The notes under the pieces: generated by a model
What the model was told of the DNA's origin: nothing
The model's database searches: none
What the model saw: the letters and a program-made list of their open reading frames with translations, nothing else
Origin: Furcasterigmium furcatum
Lineage: Eukaryota; Ascomycota; Sordariomycetes; Glomerellales; Plectosphaerellaceae
Direction of reading: 5' to 3'
NCBI GenBank assembly: GCA_001599815.1
Contig: BCIA01000002.1
Location: 2,763,626-2,827,625, forward strand
DNA length: 64,000 bases
Shown: positions 1 through 9,932 of the stretch, piece by piece
Layout: every line of letters starts with the position of its first letter
Position numbering within the stretch: the first letter of the stretch is position 1
Program-made: the position numbers and the translations under genes

Positions 1-224
1 CCGCGCCCTTCCGAGTTAGCCCCGTCGGTCGCGGGGCGGATGGTGGGTGGGATGAGTCTTTCGCGATAAGATTTTTTTGTCTGTGACTCTGAGCTCACAC
101 CTTATAGCTGCTGACCACATACCGTCGTGTTTCCTTCGGGGTTTCTCCTTGTACGTTCGTACTCTGTTTGAGCTACAAGACTCGGTGGTAGATATTTGGG
201 ATCTTTCACTTGAGTTCCGACAAC
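1..224 (+). promoter_or_regulatory. 5' leader/promoter of the NCS1 permease gene
   Basis: These bases precede the first ATG of the permease. The reading frame stays open upstream only to a TTG at 210, so the first ATG at 225 is taken as the start. No upstream gene is visible before the window edge. Confidence 0.4.
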
Positions 225-1879
225 ATGACGGACATCGAAGCAGCAAAGCACACGACCACTCCCGGCGTGGAGGCCCTGCCTCGCGACGCGGACGGTGAGA
301 AAGGCGATCCCCGGAACGACATCCCTCAGTCTCCCTCTCCCACCAGAGGAGGCAGATATGCCCAGCTCCTCCGCAAGGTCCTCACGGCCGGCCGGGTCGA
401 GGAGCGCGGCATCCAACCCATCCCACTCCAGGACCGCAACTCGACCCGCTACTTTAATTGCTTTACGATATGGTGCTCGATGAACTGTAACATCCTACCC
501 GTTACCTTTGGTCTGATGGGGCCAAAGTATTTCGGTCTCAGCTTCCGCGACTCGATCCTGATCATCATCTTTGTCATTCTCTTCACGACCCTATTCCCGG
601 CTTTCCTGTCCACATTGGGCCCGAGAACGGGCATGCGGCAGATGGTCCAGGCACGATTCAGCTTTGGGTGAGTATCTCCCGGTGGCATTCATGGCAGTGG
701 CCGAGATGGCTAACCCCTGTGCAGGCGCTACCTCGTCTCCATCCCTGTTGTGCTTAACCTTGCCACCCTCACTGGCTTCTGTATCATCCTCTGTGTCGTC
801 GGCGGCCAGTGCATCGCAGCGGTATCAGACGGTGCAGTCTCACCCAACATCGGCATCGTCCTCATCGCTGTCGTTGCCCTGTCCATCTCTTTCTGCGGCT
901 ATAAGATCCTCCATTTCTACGAGACTTACGCCTTCATCCCGGCCCTCATCGCCCTCACCATTGCTGCCGGCGTCGGCGGCTCCAAGTTCCACCAGCAGGC
1001 CGAGGTGCCCCCTGCCACGGCGCCCCAGGTTTTCAACTATGCGATGATCAACGCCTCGTACATGATCCCATGGGCCGCCATTGCGTCCGACCTCACGACT
1101 TACTTCGACCCGACCCAGCGTAACGCCTCGTCAGTCTCCTCCCTCCCCCCCCCTTTCCCAGTGCACCCCCTAACCCTCGCCGCAGAGTCCGTGTCTTCGC
1201 CTACAGCTACCTCGGCCTCGCCCTCCCGACGACCCTCCTCATGATCCTCGGCGCTGCCATTGGAGCCGCAATCCCCAACATCCCTTCCTGGGACGCGGGC
1301 TACTCCTCCAACCTCGTCGGCGGCGTCATGGCTGCCATGCTCGTCCCCGTCGGCGGCTTCGGCAAGTTCCTCGTCGTCCTCCTGGCGTTTACGCTCCTCG
1401 GCAACGTCGCGGGCACCATGTACGCCATCACCCTTAATTTCCAGACCCTTACCCCCTTCCTCACCGCCGTCCCGCGCTACGTCTTCGCCATCGTCATCAC
1501 AGCCATCACCATTCCCGTCGCCATCCGCGCCGCCGTCGACTTCTTCCTCAACCTCGAGAACTTCCTGGCCCTCATCGGGTATTGGTCCGCCGCCTTCGTC
1601 TCCATCGTCATCACCGAGCACTTCGTCTTCCGCAGGGGCTCCGCAGAGTCCTACAACCACGCCGCCTGGGCGGACACCTCGAAGCTGCCGAGCGGGCTGG
1701 CTGCTATCGGCGCAGGAGCTCTGAGTTTTGGCCTCATCGTTCCCTGCATGTCTCAGGCCTGGTACACGGGGCCGATTGCCAAGACGACGGGAGATATCGG
1801 CTTTGAGGTTGCGTTCGTGCTGAGTGCGCTGCTTTACGTCCCGCTGCGTTGGGGAGAGAGGAGGGTCTTGGGACGGTGA
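225..1879 (+). CDS. NCS1-family purine-cytosine permease (Fcy2-like)
   Basis: Predicted plasma-membrane symporter that imports cytosine, purines or related nucleobases. Exons are 225-667, 725-1119 and 1188-1879, giving about 509 residues, the usual length for fungal Fcy2-type permeases. The first intron has a GTGAGT donor and GCAG acceptor. The second (GTAACG donor, acceptor at 1186-1187) is short and pyrimidine-rich, and its borders are less certain. The N-terminus is hydrophilic and acidic. The motif NCNILPVTFG marks the first membrane helix, and about twelve hydrophobic segments follow, including a YSYLGLALP stretch typical of the family. The C-terminus is short (WGERRVLGR). The substrate cannot be read from sequence; cytosine/adenine/guanine is the family norm. 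It is transcribed toward an NTF2-like gene on the same strand 0.7 kb downstream. Confidence 0.88.
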
Positions 1880-2552
1880 GATACCTAATTGCCACAAAGA
1901 GCATTCAACTGCTCGTGGATTTGAAATACCACAGTATATTTGTGTCGAATTGATTAGTATCTGCCCGTTCTTCAAGTAAAGGACCTGGGTATCTGAGCCA
2001 TTCGGACTCGAATTTGAGGCCTCAAGCAGGCCCAGTGTATTCTCAAGCCCGGTACGGTCACGGCCCAATATCATTCATGCTGCGAACCTGTAATAGAAGG
2101 GTGTAAGGATGGTGATAAGTACTGTATTAATTGTCGCCTGAGAAGCTCTCTGCGCGATCGGTGAGTTTATCGGTACGGTGGTACGGGGATTTGGATACGT
2201 CATGGGGGCGAGTGTTGGTGGTGGTGGTGGGGGTCTTCTGGGCGACGATCGCCGTCATCGTGACCTGTTCCGACGCTGACGTCAAAAACGGCAAACCCTT
2301 ATCCAAGATATCCAGGATTTTGGCATCTGGGAAGGTTGGATCGAAGCGGCTCTAGATTCGGTCATTGGGACGAGGAAAAACAGGGTCCTGGACCATTGGG
2401 CTGCTCAAAATGCCGTGGTCGCCCAGAACCCGGGGTCTTAATATGTCGTTGCAACCGATATTCCGGAAGAGACACGCATCCATCACGACACAGACGTGAG
2501 CGATTCGAATCCCGAAAAGTCCAAGCCCCATAAATCAACATCAAAAGCAACG
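1880..2552. other. Intergenic: permease 3' end to NTF2-like promoter
   Basis: No gene recognised. It should hold the permease 3' UTR and the promoter of the next gene. A GT-rich run lies near 2215-2235 and a short A-rich leader just before the ATG at 2553. The short open frames here are unconvincing. Confidence 0.5.
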
Positions 2553-3347
2553 ATGCCTTCTATGCTTGGCCTCAGTACGTTATCCGGGAGTTCACTTTCC
2601 CTTTTTCTGGCTGTTTTAAGAGTTAATCACTAACTCCGCGGGTTGATAGCCACCGACCCCTCGCCTCACGGCCTGAACGCCAAGGGTCAGATGGCAGACA
2701 AGGGCCAGTGGCAGACAGACAACGCCAACATGAGCCGCGAGATGATGGTGAAGACGGCGGGGGCCATCTCGGGCGGCATGTCGGCTGGACGCGACAAGCG
2801 CAACGACCGCAAGTCCAACGACAAAAAGTCGTCGTGGAAGAAGCCCGACAGGTCCATGGCACGCAAGGACAACCCCGACAAGCCGCATTTGCCGGAGGAG
2901 AAGGACCTGCTCAACGACGACGGCAAACGCAAGAACACGATCAAGGCGCGCAACCAGGAGTCGGCCGTGGAGATGGAGACGCTCATCTGGCGGGCGCTGT
3001 GTGACAGGCCCAAGTCGGCACTCAAGTACATGGGCAAGGACGCCATGATGTCCAACTGGCTGGTGTTCGGGGACACAGAGCCGAGGTCTTCAGAGTCGGA
3101 GCCGACCCTGGAGGAGGAGCTCAAGGAGTGCGAGCCGTACATGAGCTACCGCATGCACAACGCGCAGGTGGTCGAAATTGGGCTGATGGCGGTGGTCATT
3201 GTGTACGAGGTGACACTGTACGGGCAGGCGGGCGAGCCCGATGAGGACGGCACAGTCAAGCTTCAGACGGACGAGGCGACGGTTTCGAGCACGTGGCGTC
3301 AAACAGCCGGAGGCGACTGGGAGCTTGCCAGCATGATGGTCGGCTGA
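2553..3347 (+). CDS. Hypothetical protein with C-terminal NTF2-like (DUF4440/SnoaL-type) region
   Basis: Two exons, 2553-2574 (22 bases) and 2650-3347, encode 239 residues. The first exon supplies only MPSMLGL and part of a Thr codon. The middle (about residues 50-95) is a basic, low-complexity Lys/Asp/Arg-rich linker. From about residue 110 the pattern ESAVEMETLIWRAL, then SYRMHNAQVVEIGLM, then VSSTWRQ and GDWELASMMV, resembles the alpha-plus-beta cone of NTF2-like proteins. No catalytic residues can be assigned and no function is claimed. The only intron (2575-2649) is homologous to an intron in the alpha/beta hydrolase gene at 10427-10547 and looks like an introner-like element. Coding-gene confidence is good; family assignment is by pattern only. 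Confidence 0.7.
2575..2649 (+). repeat. Introner-like intron, copy A (75 bp)
   Basis: This is the complete intron of the NTF2-like gene, in phase 1. Its first 46 bases match the first 46 bases of the intron at 10427-10547 without gaps at 39 positions. Its last 21 bases match the end of that intron at 19 positions. Only 8 bases separate the two conserved blocks here. The tail carries the branch-like CTAAC, and the element ends GATAG. Introns of unrelated genes normally share only the splice signals, so common descent is the simplest reading. Confidence 0.8.
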
Positions 3348-4531
3348 GTTTGTTGACAAGAAGGAGTTTTCAGAGAGCGCGGAGGCGTTTCTGCTGTGTT
3401 GTATTACTAGTCGGGTTCAAATTGGTATGGATGAGGTCAATGAATGATGATACGGAATCGTGCTGTTAGCATGATGCTTCGACGGATGTACGAGCAATGT
3501 GGCGATCGTGAAGTAACCCAAGAGTTGGGTATGTAGTTGTCGTTGTCGTGATAAAAAGAAGAAGTACAGGAATTAGAGACAAGGCATTGTTCGAAGAAAG
3601 AGCTTCCAGGTTGAGCCTCCCGTCCCTTCCATTTCATCGATGCCATGCATTGGTGGGACCGAGACTTGAGGTGGCGCCTTCTCTGGCATTTTAGCTGGCC
3701 TCAGAACGCGGCGGGGAGGGTCCGTCCACTTGGCGATGGGTGGACCAGGGGTTAGGTTCCAGCGGGTGGGTGACGGTGCATGACCATGCTCGATCTGGAA
3801 AGTCGCACCTGCCGGGTGGCTCATTGAAAGCTGAAGGAGGCGCTGGACAGCCCTGTGACAGGCCGCTACTTGGATTCAGGCTGATGGAGCGCGAGGTTCC
3901 TCGTGCCTTCTCCTCGTGTTGTCATGAGGCGCAGCCAATTTATCGAATCACCAACGGGCCGAGTGCACTCCAGCCCTCCAGCCAGGCCGGGCCGTAGGTA
4001 TCGTTCAGGGCAGTCGGGCGACGAGTCTGCAATTCGGTAGACGAGCGGAGGCAAAGGACCTAGGAAAAAGGGGTCAGGTGTGAGTGGACATCCTTGGAAA
4101 TGAGCCCGTTGGTGATCCGTCTGGACCCTCTTCTTCTCCTTTTTCCAGGTTCTCATCGGCCATCTGCCACTTGCCAGGATCTCTCGGGGGCCACCCCCGG
4201 CTGAGCTTGGATACTTCCAGGTTCTCGTTGCTCATTGCTCAAAATCTCACCANCCCCCCCGCCTCCATCGATCCATTCGTTCATCCTGCCCTGTGCTTGC
4301 ATCTTCACTCGAAATTGCTTGTCTTTTCGAGCGATCATGGAGAGGAGGCTGCCCAGAACCTCCGACGTCTGTCTTTGAACCCGAATTCTTTGCATCTTTT
4401 CGGCCCTGCAAACATTTCGACTCTTGCCTGGTTTGGGATTCGGCCCGCCTGTCATCGCATCTCGACGCTCGCTCTGGCTCTGATGGTTGGGCGCTACTAG
4501 GTCGACCACCAAAAGTCAAATTCACCCAGCA
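3348..4531. other. Intergenic with one ambiguous base
   Basis: About 1.2 kb with no recognisable gene. It holds the 3' UTR of the NTF2-like gene and the promoter/leader of the DUF3405 gene. The part from about 4130 to 4450 is C/T-rich, as is common in fungal leaders. Position 4252 is N, followed directly by a run of C, which suggests an assembly or sequencing ambiguity. Open frames here are interrupted and match nothing I recognise. Confidence 0.5.
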
Positions 4532-6545
4532 ATGAAGAGGCGCCAGTCGGACGGCCTCTCGCCAGTCTTACTCTCCTCGCCGTTTCTCGACTCGCCCCGA
4601 AGAACATGGCGCTCACGCTGCTGCGTGCTCCCCCGCATGCGCCGACGCCTCGTATGGCTGATTCTCCTAACCTTAATCACCATCGTTTTCTCCGTCGCCG
4701 TCTTCACCACCGATAATGCGCCCGCAACATTCCTCGCACACTCCTACGACGCCTGGGCTGGTCGCGCGCCCCCGCGCATGAGACAACCCGTCGCCAAAAA
4801 ACCTCTCGGCCCTCCCGTCCCGTGTCTCGGTCCACGAGGCCAGCTGCTCGGGAACAGTTCGGATGACGATCTTCGTCCCTCCTTTCCCGATATCCGTACG
4901 GCTTCTCTGCTTCCTTTGCCTCTTCCTCCTCTTCCAAATACATGCCCTTCCGCTAACGTCCAAGCAGCCTACCCTACTCCTTTCGTAGGCTCCCACGATG
5001 TCCTTGGAATCGAAAAGACCTGGATGACCCCAGGTGGACGATATGGCGCCTACGGTCTGGGTGAAGGCGATGAATCGTATAATCGAAGCGTTGTGGACTG
5101 GGGCACCGTCGACTGGGGCCACCTGCAGAACGAATGCCTCCGCGCAAACGAGGACCGCTTTCCCGCCGAAGCCAGACCCTTCCTCAACAACACCCCGAGA
5201 TTCACCCTCAAACACGAGAGCACGATACCGGAGAAAAGGCGGTGGGACGACTTTGCCGACTCCCGTCGCACAGCCATCGTCATCAGGGCGTACGACGGCT
5301 ACAAGTACAAACCCGAGGACATGTACCACATCCGCTCCCTTATTGTCGAAGCGAGCCTCAAGACTGGCGGCGAATTCTCCGTGGTTTTGCTCGTGCACAT
5401 CCGAGACACCCAGAAGTTCCACCTCTGGGACTCCAATGAGGAGTACGAACGCGCGCTCAAGGCTTCCGGGGTGCCAGAGGAATTCCATTCCATCGCAGTT
5501 CTCTGGAGCAACCCTCTGCTCGAGACCTGGTATCCAAAGACGCTGGAGCACGACACCTTTTTCCAGGTCTTCCAGCCCATGCAGTTATTCGCCCTCCATT
5601 ACCCCGAGTTCGACCACTTCTGGCAGTTCGAGATGGATATGCGCTTTACTGGAGATGCCGGCGCCTATCTCAAAGCCCTCGATGTCTTCTCCCGTCAGGA
5701 GCCCCGCAAGCAGATGCACGAGCGAAGCACCTTTCTATACGACCCTGTCGAGTTCCCCGACTATGACGACTTCAGGGCAGCCGTAGACGCTGCCAATGGC
5801 GGCAACTCCCATTATGTGAGTACCTGGCTGGGCAATACACGTCCTCGCTCGTTACAGGGTGCTAACAAATCGCCAGTGGGGACCCGGAAAGGTGCGAGAG
5901 GTCAGTCCTGTGGGACCAGAGCCGCCTACTTCGGTCTGGGACGACGACTTCAATTGGGGCGTCGGCGAGGATGCCGACGCTGTGGTGACGTCCGTCTGCG
6001 ACGATGCCCGGGAGAGCAAGACCTGGGTATTCTCTGGTTGGGTGTTTGGCTTTGCTGGGATAGAAGGACCTCCACGCTACTTCTGCCCTCCGGCCATCCA
6101 GAGAGGCAGCCGCTCGCTGCTCATCTCCATTCACAACCTCCAACTGCGTGGACTTCGCATTGCCTCCGAAGCGACGCTACCGTCGTTCGCCCTGTGGCTG
6201 GGCCTGAAGATCAGTTATCCGCCGTTACCGTGGTACCAAACCTACGAACCCACGAAGAAGGATCACGATGGCTGGTTCCTGGGTGGGCCACAGGCGAGCA
6301 CGGATGGCTGGGGTAGAGCTAACCCCCAATGGGGAGGGCGTTCGGTCCCCAACGAGCCCAAGGCCGAGAGCACCTTTTGGTGGTCTGCGGGCTGGTCGGG
6401 GAAGGCGCCGAGGAGCGTGTTCACTGCATGGCTCAACGGCAAAGCCCCCAGCGGCGGCACTGACAAGCTGCCGAGACCACTGGCCACGCAAGATGGCCAA
6501 GTGTATATTCCGAACATGATGATGCATCCAGTAAAGAGCAACTAA
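4532..6545 (+). CDS. DUF3405 family protein, type II membrane anchor
   Basis: Exons 4532-5815 and 5877-6545 encode about 650 residues. A basic N-terminal tail (about 39 residues) is followed by one hydrophobic helix at about residues 40-58 and then a large soluble part. This is the topology of a type II Golgi or ER protein. The block beginning RTAIVIRAYDGYKYKPEDMY and the stretch FDHFWQFEMDMRFTGD are hallmark DUF3405 patterns. An aspartate-rich MDMR segment recalls the DxD metal site of nucleotide-sugar glycosyltransferases, but that role is inference; the family has no assigned reaction. The intron has a GTGAGT donor at 5816 and a CCAG acceptor at 5876. The upstream frame is open to a TTG at 4487, but 4532 is the first ATG. 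It is convergent with the peroxidase gene, with only 133 bases between stops. Confidence 0.82.
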
Positions 6546-6678
6546 GATACCCCTTGATTTAGGAATAGAGTTTTGAATTTATCGCTTTCGATGAGACAAG
6601 GGGGAGTCCAGTGATTGTTGGGCAGTGCTGTGCCAGACGCAAGTGCCGCTGTTGTTGGACTCTTGTGACTTCTACTCC

Positions 6679-7654
6679 CTAGAAGTTGAAGTGCCCGTCC
6701 CGATGGCGGAGCTCCGGGTTGCTTCGAGGAGCGTCCGTGATGAGGTTGCTCGCATCCTTGATCATGTTTGACAGCCGAAGAATCGCCTCTGCCATGACGA
6801 CCTCCTGCCTGGGAGTCCAGCCCAGGTCGGTGGGGAACCTCTCGTTCTCTGTCTCGCGTCAGCTCTCACCAGATCCCCGAATCACCGACTGGCGTGGACG
6901 CACCGAAGAAATACACCACCAGCGCCTGCTCGACGGTGCCCGCCTCGAGGTCCCCAAACGCCACGATGGGCGCGGCCACCTCGCCGAGGGCAAAGTCCTC
7001 CGTGGACGCGGTGAAGGTATACGTGGGGTTGAAGGCCTTGGACTCGATCTGGCGCGCGATCTTGCTGTTGGCGAGCATGTTGACGTCCAGGACGGGGGCG
7101 GTCCAGAAGCGCCGGGTCGAGGCGAAAACGAAGGGGTCAAAGGCTTGGACGTTGCCGAAGAAGTCATCAGGGCGGCTGGAGGCACGGCCGTGTCAGTATC
7201 TCCTGCTATAACATCACACTGGGGCATGTATGGTCCAACCGACCTCAAACTAGCGTCGTGCTCGAGGACGTTGTGACGGTTGAGGTGGTCGAGGGTGAAG
7301 AAGGTCGCGTTGGGCTCGGGGTTAGCGATGACGGCTTTGTCGAACATGATACCTGCGAGGGTCGGATCGAAGTTCAGGCCGGCGATGAGGCCAGAGATGA
7401 CGACGTCTTTGGTGAGGCCTTGCCCGTCATGGGGGAGGAAGCCGTGGTTGGCGAGGGTGTTCATCATGGGGCAAGGGCCGCGAACTGTGGAGGGAGGTCA
7501 GAGGATGGCCGCTTGGAATTGGGATTTCGGTTGACGTACGGTCTCCGGGCGCTGGAGGGTGCCAGGGTGGCATGATCATTTGCTGCCCACCCTGTTGAGC
7601 AGAGGTGACCGCCGCCAGGGCGAGGAGGGACTTGAGCATAGAGCAGTATCTCAT
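6679..7654 (-). CDS. Secreted haem-thiolate peroxidase (chloroperoxidase/peroxygenase-like)
   Basis: Four exons on the minus strand (7654-7540, 7484-7244, 7175-6904, 6848-6679) give 265 residues. Residues 1-19 form a signal peptide. Exons 1 and 2 join to create RGPCPMMNTLANHG, in which Cys43 is the expected proximal haem ligand of the Peroxidase_2 family. EHD at residues 113-115 is the acid-base/metal motif of chloroperoxidase and short peroxygenases. The last exon gives NERFPTDLGWTPR, also a family hallmark, and the protein ends GHFNF. The length fits a short-type extracellular enzyme. Likely reactions are H2O2-dependent halogenation, peroxidation or oxygen transfer; the substrate is unknown. 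An alternative start is Met6 (7639). A TATA-like box lies about 85 bases upstream. Confidence 0.9.
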
Positions 7655-7734
7655 AGTGATCTGAGGTGGGCTATGGAGAACGAGGAATACTTTGATGCTA
7701 GAGTGAGTTGGGTAGGCGAGTAGGGTGCATCGGT

Positions 7735-7744
7735 CTATATATAA
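7735..7744 (-). promoter_or_regulatory. TATA-like box of the haem-thiolate peroxidase gene
   Basis: An alternating TA run (TTATATATAG on the minus strand) lies about 85 bases upstream of the peroxidase ATG at 7654. This is a common distance for inducible secreted-enzyme genes in filamentous fungi. The call rests on motif and position only. Confidence 0.45.
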
Positions 7745-8399
7745 GGAGAAGGTAGGTAGGGTCCGAGTCTTGACCCAGGCCACAGTCTTGTCCCTGCATG
7801 CTTGCGCTGCCCCGTTCGGCACTTGATGTAGATCCTCGACGGCCGGCAGACGCGTCGTGAGGTCCCGGGTGGGAGAGGAGGGTCGGGTGGTCCTGTCCAT
7901 GCGTCCAATCACGGCCGGATCGATTATAGCTGACGCAGGCGCCGAGAGATCTGCTCAGATCTTCCCGAGGGCTCGGGTGTCATCTCGCGTGCCAGAGGGC
8001 GATGGGAATCTGATGATCCCGAGTCATCTCGCGTTGTTCGGCTGAACACGAGGCGGAGTGCCTCATGGACCCCAATTGGCCAAGCGTTCCGGATCGCCGC
8101 GGAGGGCCCCGGGAACGAAGGATCCACCCCGGCCGGGGGTTTCGGGCGCCCCGGGTCGGAAGATGCATCGAATACCAGAAATGGATTGACATGTAAAGGC
8201 CCAGCAACTGCGCACCTCGATTCTCTGAAGTACATCGAGCTTCATCTCAATTTTCCAAGGCTCGATGTGAACGTAAGTACAAAGGTAGTCAGGTTGACTA
8301 ACGCAGGTCTCAGAAGAAAGACCAGAAATCATGCCCCGGAACAACCCATACAGCCACATTACCATTGAATATAAAAAAGAAAAACGCCCGAAATCATAG
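7745..8399. other. Intergenic: peroxidase upstream region and SDR 3' region
   Basis: About 650 bases with no recognised gene. The left part is the upstream region of the minus-strand peroxidase. The right part should be the 3' UTR of the minus-strand SDR; an A-rich stretch lies at 8370-8385. A C/G-rich block lies at about 8090-8160. Confidence 0.45.
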
Positions 8400-9125
8400 T
8401 TAATAGGTGATTGTCACAGCCTTGCCCACATACGCGTCTTCCTTGCTCAGGATCTGCTCAAACGCCCACTTGCCCACGTCCTCGCGCGAGATGGTGTACC
8501 CGATGGCCTTCGCCTCAATCCCGCCGACGGGATCCTCAACGCCAACGCGGATGGGCGCGTCCGTCTCCGGCCCGTTGGTCAGCATGCTCGGTCGCAGCAC
8601 GGTCCACGGGCCATCGTAGGCGTAGACGCGCTTCTCCATGGCCTTCTTGTCGAGGTGTGGCATGTGGATGATGGTCCGGTAGATAGGGACCATGAGGAGG
8701 GGAATATCGCGCGCGAAACGCGAGACGCCGGAGCTGCTGACTGCAACTACAAGAGGCAGGGATGCTTGATTCTTTTGCTCGCGCAGGTCGGCGATGGAGG
8801 AGAGCAGGACGTCCATGCCCTTGTCGCAAACATTGGGGTCGTCCATGCCGAATCCGGCCATGGCGGCGCCGATGGAGGAGAAGACGATGTCGACCAGTGC
8901 TGTGTCGTCCGAGGGGGAAACGAGGCTGCGCTGGATGACTGTGGGATCGTGGGCGTTGCCCTGGACAATTTGGAGGTTGGGATAGGTCTTGGAAGGGAGC
9001 TTCGCTGTCAGCTTCTCCGGTGTGCGGCAGACGGCGATGCATGTGTATCCGGCTTCAAGGCAACGGCGGAGGGCGGAAAGGGCGGAACCGCCTGTTGCGC
9101 CGAGGAAGAGGATGGACTTGGTCAT
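8400..9125 (-). CDS. Atypical short-chain dehydrogenase, NAD(P)H-binding (PF13460-like)
   Basis: A single-exon gene encoding 241 residues. The N-terminus SILFLGATGGSALSALRRCL carries the glycine-rich dinucleotide-binding turn of atypical SDR proteins. VVAVSSSGVSRFARD follows the fourth strand, and PWTVLRPSMLTNG is the substrate-side motif common in NAD(P)H-binding epimerase-like proteins. There is no YxxxK catalytic pair in the classical position, so it may be a reductase of the NmrA/averufin-oxidase-like type or a redox sensor. It ends AVTITY. A TTATAA element at about 9237-9242, some 115 bases upstream of the ATG, could be its TATA box. Substrate unknown. Confidence 0.85.
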   Translation of the reverse strand: MTKSILFLGATGGSALSALRRCLEAGYTCIAVCRTPEKLTAKLPSKTYPNLQIVQGNAHDPTVIQRSLVSPSDDTALVDIVFSSIGAAMAGFGMDDPNVCDKGMDVLLSSIADLREQKNQASLPLVVAVSSSGVSRFARDIPLLMVPIYRTIIHMPHLDKKAMEKRVYAYDGPWTVLRPSMLTNGPETDAPIRVGVEDPVGGIEAKAIGYTISREDVGKWAFEQILSKEDAYVGKAVTITY

Positions 9126-9766
9126 GATGATCGACTTGGCAGTGAAATATCGCGTTCTGGGTGGTTCTTAGAGAGACTCTGAGGAATATGTGCATCCTGT
9201 CTGTTGGGAAACGTTTCCTTGAGTGATCCTGTCTTCTTATAACCCATCTCGATACTTTGGCTAGTCCGCATGCTAGATCAAACAGCCCACCGTAGTCCCA
9301 GGAACTTGAATGAAAGAACCCTAAGGTGTCAGGGCCGCAGATGCCGAGCCCAGGTTCAGCGCTGGTAGTTGATTTGAGTATGGCTTCGTACTAGTACCGA
9401 GTTCGGGAGGATCGGGGCAAGATCCCGCCGACTTGACGTCTAGACCAAACCATGGATGAATTCGTGACACACACGCACCGGGGGAGACTTGCTAAAGGCT
9501 TATTAACGTCTGGGCTACTCTGGTACGCAGTCAAGGACTGCTTGATCTTGACGGTTTGGTATCTGGATCCGCGTATCCATCATCCGTCTTCTCCTCTTCG
9601 GCTTACACCACCAGGCGATGGCGACTCGGTGAAGTGATGTGCCCAACACTGGAATTGATGGATTCTACCCAGCATCATTAAAACACGTGGCAATTAGCGC
9701 CGCTACTTTTCTCCCAAAACCGACATCAACCTGCAGTGAGCTCGTCTGGTGTCGTTTCATCTGAAC
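9126..9766. other. Intergenic: divergent promoter region, SDR and alpha/beta hydrolase
   Basis: About 640 bases between two divergently transcribed genes. Apart from the TTATAA near 9237 and a short A-rich stretch at about 9680-9690, nothing specific is recognised. The short open frames are not convincing genes. Confidence 0.45.
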
Positions 9767-9838
9767 ATGGCGACTCTGGGCATCAGCCTCTCACGATTCG
9801 ACGACCACAGCCAGCATGCATTTATGACTGAACACTGA
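9767..9838 (+). promoter_or_regulatory. Upstream ORF 1 (23 codons) in the alpha/beta hydrolase leader
   Basis: The ATG at 9767 opens a 23-codon frame (MATLGISLSRFDDHSQHAFM, then TEH) ending in TGA at 9836-9838, which is 95 bases before the main ATG. It is out of frame with the hydrolase and contains no GT donor that could splice it in. If transcribed, it would act as a translated uORF. Confidence 0.4.
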
Positions 9839-9849
9839 AACTCCTCCGG

Positions 9850-9897
9850 ATGTTTCTTCAGTGCTGCGACAAGTTCAGCTCGCGCTGGGCAGAGTGA
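9850..9897 (+). promoter_or_regulatory. Upstream ORF 2 (15 codons) in the alpha/beta hydrolase leader
   Basis: A second short frame starts at ATG 9850, encodes MFLQCCDKFSSRWAE and stops at 9897, 35 bases before the main ATG. An acceptor-like TTCAG lies inside it at 9857-9861. An alternative is that this marks the end of a leader intron and that the true protein starts upstream. Confidence 0.35.
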
Positions 9898-9932
9898 GGC
9901 CCGTCGCCCGCGCGCTGGACCGCCGTCTTAAG

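Noticed and set aside
1100..2074. 324-codon minus-strand open frame opposite the permease
   Set aside because: It is an antisense shadow of GC-rich coding sequence. The product is Asp/Glu/Gly-rich low complexity, and the plus strand carries a clear permease.
2499..2513. ATTCGAATCCC as a tRNA B box
   Set aside because: The arm around it does not pair, and there is no A box or acceptor stem upstream.
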